Below, in pieces: positions 40,934 through 52,000 of a stretch of 64,000 nucleotides of DNA. A program made the translations under genes and the position numbers. The stretch comes from Hyposmocoma kahamanoa. Lineage: Eukaryota; Arthropoda; Insecta; Lepidoptera; Cosmopterigidae. The stretch covers positions 53,014-117,013 of the forward strand of contig NW_020653856.1 in NCBI RefSeq assembly GCF_003589595.1, in the 5' to 3' direction. The notes under the pieces were generated by a model, which was not told the origin of the DNA, ran no database searches, and saw only the letters and a list, made by a program, of their open reading frames with translations. The first letter of the stretch is position 1. Each line of letters starts with the position of its first letter.

Positions 40934-43882
40934 ATGTTGCAAATTAATGATAATAATGGTAACGATTTTTTGAGTGATGAGTCGGATTTTCTTTCGGCGT
41001 CTTCGTATAGTAGTTTTCACAGTTTGTCACAACCGTTAGATGAACTTATGGAATCTAACTTTTCAACTATTGCGAAAAATTTTAATGCAGTCCATATAAA
41101 TGCCCAAAGTATTCCAGCGCATTACACTGATTTGGTGAGCACTTTCTCTAATAGCCAGAACATTAACGCCATCTTGGTTTCGGAAACTTTTTTAAAACCA
41201 TGTCTCCCTTCTTCTTCATATTCCCTTCCTGGTTTCCATCTCATTCGTAATGACAGGACTGGCAAGGGTGGCGGAGGAGTTGCAATATATCTTAGGAGTA
41301 ATCTTCCTTTCAGTATTCTTGACAAATCCCCCTCTCTTTATTCTGAATCTTCGGAACATCTTTTTGTGGAGGTGCTTTTGGGCCATCAGAAGCTCCTTTT
41401 GGGAGTTTTTTATAGTCCAAACCTACATATTGATTATTTCAGTATATTTGAGACTTTGTTGGAAGATTTGGTACCCACGGTTGATCATACAGTTATTATG
41501 GGTGATTTTAACACCTGTCTGTTCAAACACGACTCTCGTTCTACTCGGTTTCGCTCAATCGTGGATTCTATTAATCTGAACATTCTTCCGTCTTCCTCAA
41601 CACATCACTTTCCTGACTGCCAGCCATCTTTGTTGGACCTTGCCATTGTCTCTTCTACTAATCATGTAACTGCTCACGGTCAACTTCCGGCCGAGGCCTT
41701 CTCCTATCATGACCTTATTTACCTTTCGTACAGAATCCGTTGTCCTAAGCCTAAACCACGAGTGGTCATGCAGCGCAGTTTCAGGAACTTTGATGAGGAA
41801 AGATTTATGCTTGACCTTAACGGTATTGACTGGGACGCTGTACTTAGAGCCCCTACTATAGATCAGAAGATGGAAATTTTCAACTCGATACTAATACAGC
41901 TATATGATATACATGCTCCACTCCGTCCTGTTCGATTGAAACATCTTCCTGCCCCTTGGCTCACTGCAGAAATTAGGGCATTGATGAACAAGCGCAATCT
42001 TGCTAAGGTGCGGTATAGAAACGATCCTTCAGATGAAACCCACCGTAGATTTAAGGAACTTCGCAACCGCTGTAGCAGGGTGTGCAGGGATGCGCAGCGC
42101 CGTCACATACATGCCTCGGTTTCTAATGGTGATCCTGCTAAGGTATGGTTTTTCCTAAATTCCCTTGGTATTGGCAAATCAAAATCTCCTACTCCCTTTA
42201 ATCTTGACCTTAACTCCTTGAACTCGCATTTCACAACGCCTTCCTCTCTTTCTTCTAGTGTCAAGCAATCTACGCTATAGTCACTTTCTACCGCCCATGA
42301 CTCACAACATCCGGTTTTCTCCTTTAGGCCTGTATCCGAGAGTGAAGTTGAGAAAAACATCTAGGCCATAAAATCCAATGCTGAAGGACTGGATGGAATA
42401 AACCGTAGGATGATGTTACATGGTTCTTCTATTCTGGTTCCTATACTTTGCCATATTTTCAACTTTTCTCTTGACACTGGCACTTTCCCGTCATGTTGGC
42501 GTCAGGCTGCTGTAGTCCCTGTTCCTAAAACCTCTAATCCATCTCTACCCTCTCATTTTCGTCCTATTTCTATTCTTCCGTTCCTTTCCAAAGTTCTTGA
42601 GCGTCTTGTCCATAATCAGATCACAATTTTCATGAACTTCAATAATATCCTTAGCCCTTTCCAGTCTGGTTTCCGCTCGGGGCATAGCACTGTGTCTGCC
42701 TTGACCAAGGTGTCTGACGACATTCGCGAAGGTATGTCGTCTCAGCATCTGACAGTATTAGTTCTTTTAGACTTCAGCAACGCCTTCAACACTGTTGACT
42801 TCGACATCCTTTTAGCAATGTTAAAATCTATCCTGGTATCAGATTCGGTTGTGGAGTGGTTTCGCCACTATCTCGTTGGGCGAAGGCAATGTGTACGTGT
42901 CGATAACAAGCATTCTACCTTCTGTGATGTTACTGCTGGTGTGCCTCAGGGTGGGGTCCTCTCGCCTTTTCTTTTTTCAATATTTATTAACTCCCTTACT
43001 CCCTTGCTTTCTTGTCAGTATCATTTGTATGCTGACGATCTTCAGATCTATTCCCGGTCTCCTGTGCATGGTTTAGATAGTTTTATTGCTGAACTTAATG
43101 ACGACCTTGCGATAATACACAATTGGAGTCGAACCCATGGCCTTACAGTCAATCCCAACAAGTCGCAAGCCATCGTCATTGGTGGCTCGAAGCAGATAGC
43201 TAAGATAAATTATACGTCCGTTCCCTCGCTCGTCTTTGACTCCTTTCCTTTACCTTTCAGCAGTGTTGTCAAAAACCTTGGCGTTCTCTTTGACTCCACC
43301 CTGTCTTGGGCGCCACATATCGCTGAGGTTAGTAGAAAGGTGTTTGCTGCCTCCGGTTCATTGCGACGGTGGAAAAATCTGATTCCTGTGAAGACCAAGA
43401 TTGAACTCGCGCAATCGCTGCTCCTACCTATTATAGATTATGCTGATGTCTGTGTTATTGACCTCAATGATGATCTATTAGACAAGCTCCAACGTCTGCA
43501 GAATCTTTGCATCAGATTCATATACGGGTTGCGCAAGTTCGATCATGTGTCTGAGTATAGGAGAAGGCTTCAGTAGCTTTCTATCAAGCAGCGCCGTGAG
43601 GAGCACGTTCTCAGTTTCCTTTATAATGTACTGTATGACCCTCGAAGCCCACCTTACCTTAAGGAACGTTTTCGTTTTCTCGGTGAAGATCACAATCGCG
43701 AACTAAGGTCCAAGGCGGATAACTTGCTGAAACCTCCCTTCACCCGGTCAGGATACTACATGAACTCCTTTACGATTATGGCTGCACAATTGTGGAACGA
43801 ACTTCCGTCTGAAATACGACATTCCAAGTCGCTTCTTATTTTTAAAACTGCATTGCGTAACTATCTTCTGAAACGTTCCTAG
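40934..43882 (+). pseudogene. LINE ORF2: endonuclease + reverse transcriptase with three TAG stops
   Basis: One frame of 983 codons is interrupted by TAG at 42278-42280, 42361-42363 and 43574-43576; the last is likely TGG to TAG. Endonuclease: FNAVHINAQSIPAHY, LVSETFL, VIMGDFNT, SYHDLIYLSY. Reverse transcriptase: EGLDGINRRM, FRPISILPFLSKVLERL, SGFRSGHSTVSAL, motif A LVLLDFSNAFNTVDF (first Asp kept), motif B GVPQGGVLSPFLF, motif C YADDLQIY. The C-terminus has NLGVLFDSTLSWAPHI, RLQNLCIRFIYG and LWNELPSEIRHSKSLLIFK. There are no frameshifts. It is dead by nonsense mutation only. Confidence 0.92.
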
Positions 43883-44078
43883 TATGCAACATGTATTTAT
43901 ATATTTATTGGTAAGTATAAGTATATTTAGGTATATATATTTCTTTATTATTTACAAATATATATGTAAGTCTAGTACACCGTTATTTATTTATTTATTA
44001 TTCGTATACTACTTATACGTTTCTGACTTTGGCACACTACCTCTTCTCCTTAGATTAGCTTTCCTATACTTCAAAGGT

Positions 44079-44190
44079 TGTCTGGAAGAGATCGCTCTTA
44101 GCGATAAGACCGCCTTTGCCCACATTAGTTTTAAGTTGTCTATGTACTGTTTTTGTTATTGTATGTGAGCAATAAAGTGTATATCTATCT
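44079..44190 (+). other. Conserved LINE 3' end with stem-loop
   Basis: 'ggttgtctggaagag', arms atcgct (44091-44096) and agcgat (44100-44105), then 'aagaccgcc', 'gcaataaagtgtatat' and tatc repeats. The same arrangement occurs at 14195-14335. It is probably the reverse-transcriptase recognition structure of this LINE group. Confidence 0.75.
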
Positions 44191-44195
44191 ATCTT

Positions 44196-45110
44196 TTGTA
44201 TGTAACAATTAAGGGCAGTAAACCTATTAGTACACTCCCTTTGTAAACTCGGGGAAGTAAAAATACTAGTTCTCCATACTGTACCTTTAGATTTAATTGT
44301 AATATGTAACAAAAACAAATTTAAAATTAAAGCATCTGGTTATTTCTACTTGAAACTTGTTTTCCATTTTTTTGACCATTACAAATTGGCATTGGCAACG
44401 CTGATTGTATCGAATGATGTGACTTAATATCCAAAGTTCACCACCTCCACCGGATCTTCTAATATTCTTTACTTTGCATGAACTCCTACAACGTCAATAG
44501 AGTAAAAACCCTAATTGTAGTATTTAAAAAAATAAAATCTACTGAAGACGCGCTATAACGTGTTTGTCATAAGTACAAACACTACAGAAAGTCTATAAAC
44601 GAAATATATCTAGAATAAAGTTAGGAACGCTAGTTTTTAAAGTATTAATAGACTTTACTGGATGTGTATAAACAATTTTACTAAATATAATCAGTTGTTC
44701 TACAGATGAACTTCAAATAGGGACTATAAGGTAAATCTTAAGAGAGATTGCACTTAATTAAGTTGTTTGGTATTAAGAAGGTAAATTTTGACTTGAGTGA
44801 AATAAGTCTATAAGAACAATTTCTTTTTTCCAAAACCATTTATAGAGAACTATTATCTAAATCTATACCATATTAAGACTGTTTATAGATATAACAGTTT
44901 TAAGGCGTATAAAGTGTGTTCCTTGTGTGGGCTGTCCCAAATGTGTGCAACCGTGTTCAGAATGGTGTTAATAATAAATATAAAATATAAATGATTTTAA
45001 CATACCTACACATGACAGATATACACACCTACATGAACTTAATATAACTTAATATAGCATAATATTATTATATTATAATAATCTAAACAAATTCCTTTCT
45101 TTTTATAATA
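44196..45110. other. No gene seen
   Basis: AT-rich DNA with no reading frame of note and no repeat that I can define. Confidence 0.4.
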
Positions 45111-45114
45111 TCAA

Positions 45115-45205
45115 GTGACGGCACGAACAAATCGAGTGCCAGGTAGTAAGCTGCACGCCTGTCCACAACAGTTGCAGTGCCACTCAGAGCTTTAAGCCGG
45201 AAAGA
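45115..45205 (-). repeat. Dispersed repeat F, 3' part, minus strand
   Basis: 'gtaagctgcacgcctgtccacaacagttgcagtgccact' is the reverse complement of the 45618-45665 region of the plus-strand copy. Only the 3' part is present. Confidence 0.65.
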
Positions 45206-45414
45206 CCTGAGTGAAAGAATTGTGGAAAAATTCGGAGTTGCACTGGGGCTATAAAAATGTTAAGCAGCTCCTCAGTAGCATCAACTAACAAACATCGCCA
45301 TGGTCCAGAAGAGGGAAGTAGTAAAGCCTGAGCGAGCATAACCCTAGTATTTATCGGCAAGAAAAAATGAGGCTGATAGAGAGAGAATGATAGGAAAATT
45401 GTATGCGTCGACTA

Positions 45415-45700
45415 ACCTAGTAGCAGTAGAGCCGCTTGTGAAAGAGTTCGTCCAGGGTAGTACTGCCACCTTACCTGTTTCTGCCGCCATGCAGTCATGT
45501 CAGCATTCCTGTGTTCCAGTTTTGAAGGGTAAGGGTGCTGGTGAAATTACAGGCACTTGGGACTTGTCAACTTATGTCTCAGGGTGACGGGCGCAGTGGC
45601 AGTGCCCCTCAGATCTTTGTGGCACTGCAACTGTTATGGATAGGCGTGTAGCTTACCATGAGGCGCACGATCTTACTCGTCCCGGTACTTATTATTATAA
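45415..45700 (+). repeat. Dispersed repeat F, longest copy
   Basis: The blocks in order are tagcagtagagcc, ttcgtccagggtagtactgc, ctgccgccatgcag, ttttgaaggg, attacaggcac, gacttgtcaactta, gggtgacgggcgcagtggca and taggcgtgtagcttacca. The order resembles a retroposon 3' region widespread in insects (phrases such as 'ggtttgaagggtgagtgagc' from memory). The ends are undefined. It probably derives from an RTE-type LINE or a SINE using it. Confidence 0.7.
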
Positions 45701-45784
45701 AGAAAACCTCATTTACCTGTGGTTTCTAGGATGGTGTTCAGTGTTGTGCTCCAGAACTATATCGTTATGTTTGTAATTTATGTG

Positions 45785-46010
45785 TTAGTAGCGGTACAAT
45801 TCCTTGTGAGAGGTTCGTCCATGGAAGTATTGCCACCTGACCTAGTTGTGCCGCCAAGCAGCAATGTGAGCCTGACTGCGTTTCGGTTTTGAAGGGTGCT
45901 GGTCAAATTACAGGCACATGTGCCTTGTCAACTTACGTTTCTGGGTGACGGGCGCAGTGGCAATGCCCCTTATAGTATTTGCAACTGTTACGGACAGACG
46001 CGTCCCTCAC
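45785..46010 (+). repeat. Dispersed repeat F, second direct copy
   Basis: It carries the same block order as 45415-45700 (agaggttcgtccatggaagt, gccgccaagcag, ttttgaagggtgctggt, tacaggcacatg, gggtgacgggcgcagtggca). It begins about 85 bases after the first copy in direct orientation. Confidence 0.7.
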
Positions 46011-49000
46011 GTAAATAACAACAACACTCAAGCAACAACATAAAAAAATTTTGCTTCTATGCACAGGAATTTGTTTTGAGTCTACGACAAACAAAATTGT
46101 TAACTACCTAATTTCATCTCAAGTGAAAAGTGAAACTCAGTTAAACACGATCTGTAACAACTTCCGCTTTTTCTTCCCATGTTGTAGTCTGAACTGAGTA
46201 AAACAGGTTGTAGCAATGTTCTGACTTTCCTACGTTCACATGGAGGGCGGTGCGCAGTTCGTGCGTGCGTGCACTGCGATAAGCGCATTATCCGTCATTG
46301 CACTCTGTCCTCCTCATCCCTCCGAAGTTTTCCATCGCAACGGCGACGAGTCGTATCAGCGCTGGGTCCTCGGGCACCCTCCTGGTACAATTTCACGCAC
46401 CCTCCGTCTTCGTGCGCGTCATCTATTCTAATGGCGCTATATTTTAAAGCGACTTATACTTCATTGCAGTTATCGTGATCCTCATAGATTTCACTTACCG
46501 CCGATTTCCCCCCACGTCGCCGGCTCCACATTCGGTGCGGCGCCGGCGGTGGCAGTGGCGCTCTCGCTACAAAATTAAACTACCTCCTCGCGCTTGTTCC
46601 GTTTCTCTGTCATTTCAGCAAATTGCTTCTTGTCGGAATTTTACAATAATGAGTGACCACATTAAGGATTGAGTTTCTTTGTGGTTAGGATGTAGGGTTC
46701 GCTAAAAAACACTACGCAAACAAACGTAGAACTTGTTTCTTGTTCCTTATCCCCAGAGGCTGAAATGACGAAAGTCATAGCTACAGCGGGGTGAGGAAGA
46801 GGCGAGGGGGACAACACACGTGCCCGTTTGCTTGAGCTGACCTGTCGCATGTCTCGTGAGGTAAAACGGCTTCGCATCAATTGCGTTAATCTATTACTTT
46901 ACATTTACACATTGTTTTCCTTTTCTTTAGGTTTATAGGAGTCGCATGGCAATTTTATGACGTCATTATTTTTTAAACAAGTTTATTACGACCCTCGACA
47001 CTTGTCTCGCAAATAAAAAACATGCAATTTAATTTAATACACAAATGGATTCGAAGCAGCATTCGAATCTGGTGACGCGTCCTCAGCCGTTGAATAAAAA
47101 ACATATCACAATAATGCTCCCCTGACAGCGCATTGTAATTTTTCAATTTCGCGATGCAGCCGCGCGCAGGGCTCGCGGGTGATTCGCGGGACGAGGGGGA
47201 GTTGGTAAAAACTTGACATTTCAATCGCGCGAATAAATTCTGAAGCAAGCAAGAATTAAACAGAACATCACAATCACGCTATTGTGAAGGCGATGCTTGA
47301 ATCTCTACTTAATCTTGTTGTGTTTATTAAGTTGTTATGTTAGTAATGTATCTTTAATTATTGTAATTGGTGTGTCCGTTATAATTAAAGTAAAATAAAT
47401 ACTTATTTATAAAAAAAAAGAAAAAAAAGAAAAATCACTAGCGGCGATAAGGGAATGCGGGTGCGGTGCGCGGGGAACTGCTCCTCGTGTTTACTTTTTA
47501 TTAATTTATCTTCAACATCAGGATCACAACCAATAAACTACTGTGAGGAGAAGCCGCGCCGTCGCCCCAATTGTTAGTACAAGTTTTGTAATCAGGTCGT
47601 GGTCTGTTTCTCTCCAAACACGACTATTATTAATGTGGCCGTATTATTTAGATTTGTCAAGCGACGAGTTTTTTCACGATAATAATAATTTCATCCTTCG
47701 TCTTTTACATGGAGTCTTCCACTACAAAGATATTTGAACTTCAAATTGCTTATAATTTTCGTTTCATTTATCTAACCGAAAACAAAATAGGTTCACATCA
47801 AGTTTATATGTATCCTAAAAAATGGGAATGAGTTTCACAGTTCCAGTGTCAATAAAAAATTGTGAAATTGCATGTTTGAAACGTCTCATATAGTGTTCCC
47901 AAGTCAAAGTAGCTCTTATGGCATAAGAGACAAAGTTCGGAATTGGTGTCATGAGCACGCACTTTGTTCCCACTTTGAGCTTTTGAACTCAACGAAATTA
48001 TTATTACACACGATCTTGAAACAAATAAACGATCTTAAAGAGTACGGTTCAACGGTCGCCTGATAAATTTTGTAGTCACAAAATCATGCAAAAACATGTA
48101 ATTGTTCAGTTAGACGAACATTTTGAAATAAAGTTTTACAAAAGTTAAACATACATTTGCTAAGAACTCGATATACATTTGCTCATAAAACATGACTCTA
48201 AAAAAATTACAGATTCATTATAATAAGAAAGTTTATCCACATATTTTTCACATTTCTTAGGCGAACATTAAATTATGAATCAAAAAAATGCAGGAAAAGC
48301 AAAAGTCGTCTGGCCCACGGTCCTGCGCGCGCTTCGTGGTTGACAGAAACATCAACAATATTACAAAATGACAAACGCGGCAGTGCAGCCTAATCCAGTT
48401 CACAAATCAATACACACACAAATTAAATTATAAATATTATATATTAAATATTATTTAAATGATAAATATTAGCCAAATTGTGTAAAGGATACGGAACCAT
48501 GTGATGGGCATATTGGACACTGTCTTGTAACGTTGCACGTACATAAGTTATTATTTTATTGAGCTCTAATATTTTATTGCGAAATTATACCTCGTTAGAA
48601 GAGACCCGAGCTCGGCTGTGGAACGTATTGTTATTGTTGGTCGAGGAACAACACGTAATAGTTAACATTTTTGTTTGCGTCTGTATTCCATTTTTAGCGA
48701 GCGCCCGTTGGCCGAGTCACTCATCATGTCGAACCTTCTCGATGAACCCGGTTTTTGACGTCATCACGGCCGTTGGTGACAGAGGACACACGGGGGACGG
48801 TTAGAACTGCCTCTTGCCTTGTCCGCAGCGAACCTATATCGGTTCAATCCAATTTTTCCGTTACATGTCTTATTACGCGTTGGCATAGAATAAAGTAATA
48901 GTGTACAATCTTTTCTTTGGCTTCCGACGTAATCGGAAGACATTTAAAAACAGTTTAAAAAGTGTAATCTTGCACCCCGATATGGTTGGTAAGTGTTGAA

Positions 49001-52000
49001 TAAACGTATATTATTTGTTAGGGAGTGTTTTAGTTCTAAGTCAGTCTCTTGTCTGTGCATTTATTTACGCCTTAGCAATTTTTCAATACAATCTTTTATT
49101 GCCTAGTTATTGCTGTAATGCTAATATTTCGTTGTAACTTGCTATAGAAAAGAAACAAAATGTAAGTCGTTCCGCCTTAACTCTGTAACTCCGTTCTGAT
49201 AGTGACCACCCACACCAACCGCATTCGGCTTCTCCCTATAATATTAGGCGCACATAATAAAAGGGATTCACAATCAGCGGAGGTTCTCAATCATATTCTT
49301 ACTGTGGACATTTATTCACAGGGTGTTATACCACGGCTATAATAGCCGCTGACGCCGTTTGCGAACGTACTGCACTACTCCAATCTTCCTACTTGACTAG
49401 GGCTTGGACGGCAACCACAACCCGCTGATCCGGCGTTCCCCGGAATGTTCCAGAACCCGCAGGCGCTGCCTTATAAGGAAAACCCCGCAGCCGCTACCGT
49501 GTCCAGGGGAGTACCGACCTACGGATAGCAAAATCAAACCAAAAGTTTGGCCTTCGAAACCACCCATTATAAATTTTTAAAATAAATATTTAATATCTAT
49601 ATGTTGCTGACAATTCGTAGTTTTATTCCACCACAAACTGAGTACGAATGTCACGGTCTTCACCGGTTTTAGATTTAGATTGGAGATTTATTTACGTTTT
49701 ACTATAAGATGCAAAATACCTACCTACTAGTTTTCTTGCGTAAAATCCAACATGTCGAAAACTGCATGACATCGTGTCTACATGAAAATAAGCTCGGGAA
49801 GAAGTTTAAAAATTTAATAACCGCCTGCCCTTACGCCTCCGATTTTAAGAAAATCATTTGGCAAAAGTTCAGAATCTTGTAATAAAATTATCTCGAATAA
49901 TCCTTTGCGAAATACGTTTCGAGCTGTCCTCACATCAGAGAGACAAAGAGCATCCGTCATCGGCACAATATAGCTCTTATCCCAATGGCATAGAGTGGCG
50001 AGCGTGACAGGACGCGTGGTGTGAGTGCCGCGAGTCGCGACCTCGTGAAACTTCCCCGAATTTATTTAATCCCGTCAAAGGGAGGAAACGCGGGATATGT
50101 TTATTTTCAATTTGGGGCAACTGTGACATTACGCTAAACGTACCGCGCCCCGCGCCGGGATAAAAATGGGCGCACTGAAGGAGGCTGCAAGGAAAGCGGA
50201 GGTTATTTATTATTCTTTCATTACCATACAGATTGCTCACTCTCGTAATCACGATATTACACCAGGCACGGGCGCAGCGCGGAGGCGGCGCGGGGTGCGG
50301 CGGGTGGGGCCACGGGTCGCGGTGATCAGCATTAACATCACTCAATGAAAATGTCTGGAGCGGAAAATCCTACACTAACTTTTGTTTTTTCACAAACAGC
50401 CAGGTTTTTTAATAGTTCATTTTATTTGGTGAATTCTACAAACGCGAATGTTTCATGACGAATGCAATCAAGCAGTTCATGCATACATGTAACTTCTTCA
50501 ATTGCTCTGCAGGGATCGAGGCGTGCAAAAAGAAATTCACGACTTAAAAACATTTTCGTTAACGATGTTTGTTACCACAAGTGTCTGGTGTTCGCCAGAT
50601 GAAAATATGCTGGCGGTACGCTTTTGTGACTGGTACTCTACCAAAGTAGTAAAATCGTCATCGAATTCATCCTCGTTGCACTAGCGAAGGCGACGTCTTG
50701 TAATATTACTATAACGAGCAAAGTTCTGCGGCGGGAAGGGTGTATTGTAGTTGGGCGCGTAATCGCCTTAAGCGCGCTCCTCGAATGAGCTCGGCTCATG
50801 AATGGGTTAACACTCATTTGCGTCGTCCATTTAGTTGTTCAGTTCCGGGTGCGCTGTGGGTTGCTACATGTTGTTCTTCTACTTTGTCACGTCTGATTTG
50901 TTCGAATTTCAAATTTGGGCTCTGTTACGAAGCCCTTTGTGTTCATAATACTAGTAGTAGAAGTACGAATAATAAATATAGCGACTTTGTTCAATGGAAC
51001 TAGGAACGCGCGGCGTCGTTGCGCATTCTACGAATCATGGCGACTCTCGCAAACTACTGAATTATGAGGTTCGCTTTCACATTCATAAAATGGTTGTTCT
51101 CCAAGACGCGACAATCTCTTGGCAACGGTTTGGGACTCCACTATAATTGAGGATGCACTTTCGTGAGTCGCGACGCAAACGGAATGTTGAAACAGTATCT
51201 CTTAATCCTCATTTAGTAGCTCTAAGCCGGGAGCGACATACTGGGAGCGAAAAATTAAATGGAAAAGAATTTGAGAACCCGGCCGCCGTTTCTCTTGCTT
51301 ACAGCGCATTTGAGCTTATTTTTAAATCTCATCATCGTTTTATAATGGTGCCGTTTTGTGCCCCGCGCCCGCGCTCGGCTGCGGTAGGCGCCGGCGACGC
51401 CTCGGCCTCGCGGCGGCAGATGGACACGTACACGGTAATTTGTCGGCGGATTACGCGCGATTCGTCCGCCACTCCCGAGCAAATTCTTTCTTTCACAGCA
51501 AATCTTGACGCGAGACTGCGCGTTGTTGATGACTCGACTTACGATTTACAACTGTTTCAATTTTTCCCTTGCTTTGGTTTTGTTTAAGCACGCCTAAGTG
51601 GGTACGTACCCTATTTACCGTAAGAGTTTTTGGCATTATACAGGCGGAATGGTTGCATTAGGTGGGTTTCAACCCTTTTCGATTCCATTAAGTTTTGCTT
51701 AAACATCACGCACTCAGTTAGATTAAATTAAAAGTCGAGCACTATAGCTATAACAATAACCGCGGTGTTCAAACGTCCGAGACACGCCGGAAAAAGTACA
51801 AGCGGCGCGACTCTGGCGGCGGTCCTGGGCGCGGCAATGGCCATGTGCCAAAGTACAAGTGACGTGTGATGAGTGATGTGACTCTCTCTCCACATACAGA
51901 ACACCAGCATCGTGGAAACATAATCTCAAAACTAACAATATGGAGAAAAATGCAGCGTCGATTAAACGACTGTTCACCGGAAGTAAGAACGGTTGGTTTA

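Larger units (their letters stand above)
39690..44195 (+). mobile_element. Two-ORF LINE (Jockey/CR1-like) with stem-loop 3' end
   Basis: ORF1 (39742-40425), a 508-base spacer, ORF2 (40934-43882) and a 3' UTR that ends with a stem-loop, an aataaa at about 44169 and tatc repeats. Its length of about 4.5 kb suggests a near-complete copy, but the exact 5' end is not visible. ORF1 is open and ORF2 has three TAG stops in one continuous frame, so it is moderately young. Confidence 0.85.

Noticed and set aside
51147..51587. 146-residue protein in a CpG island
   Set aside because: No family recognised; the reverse strand is also open across the GC-rich part (51255-51482).
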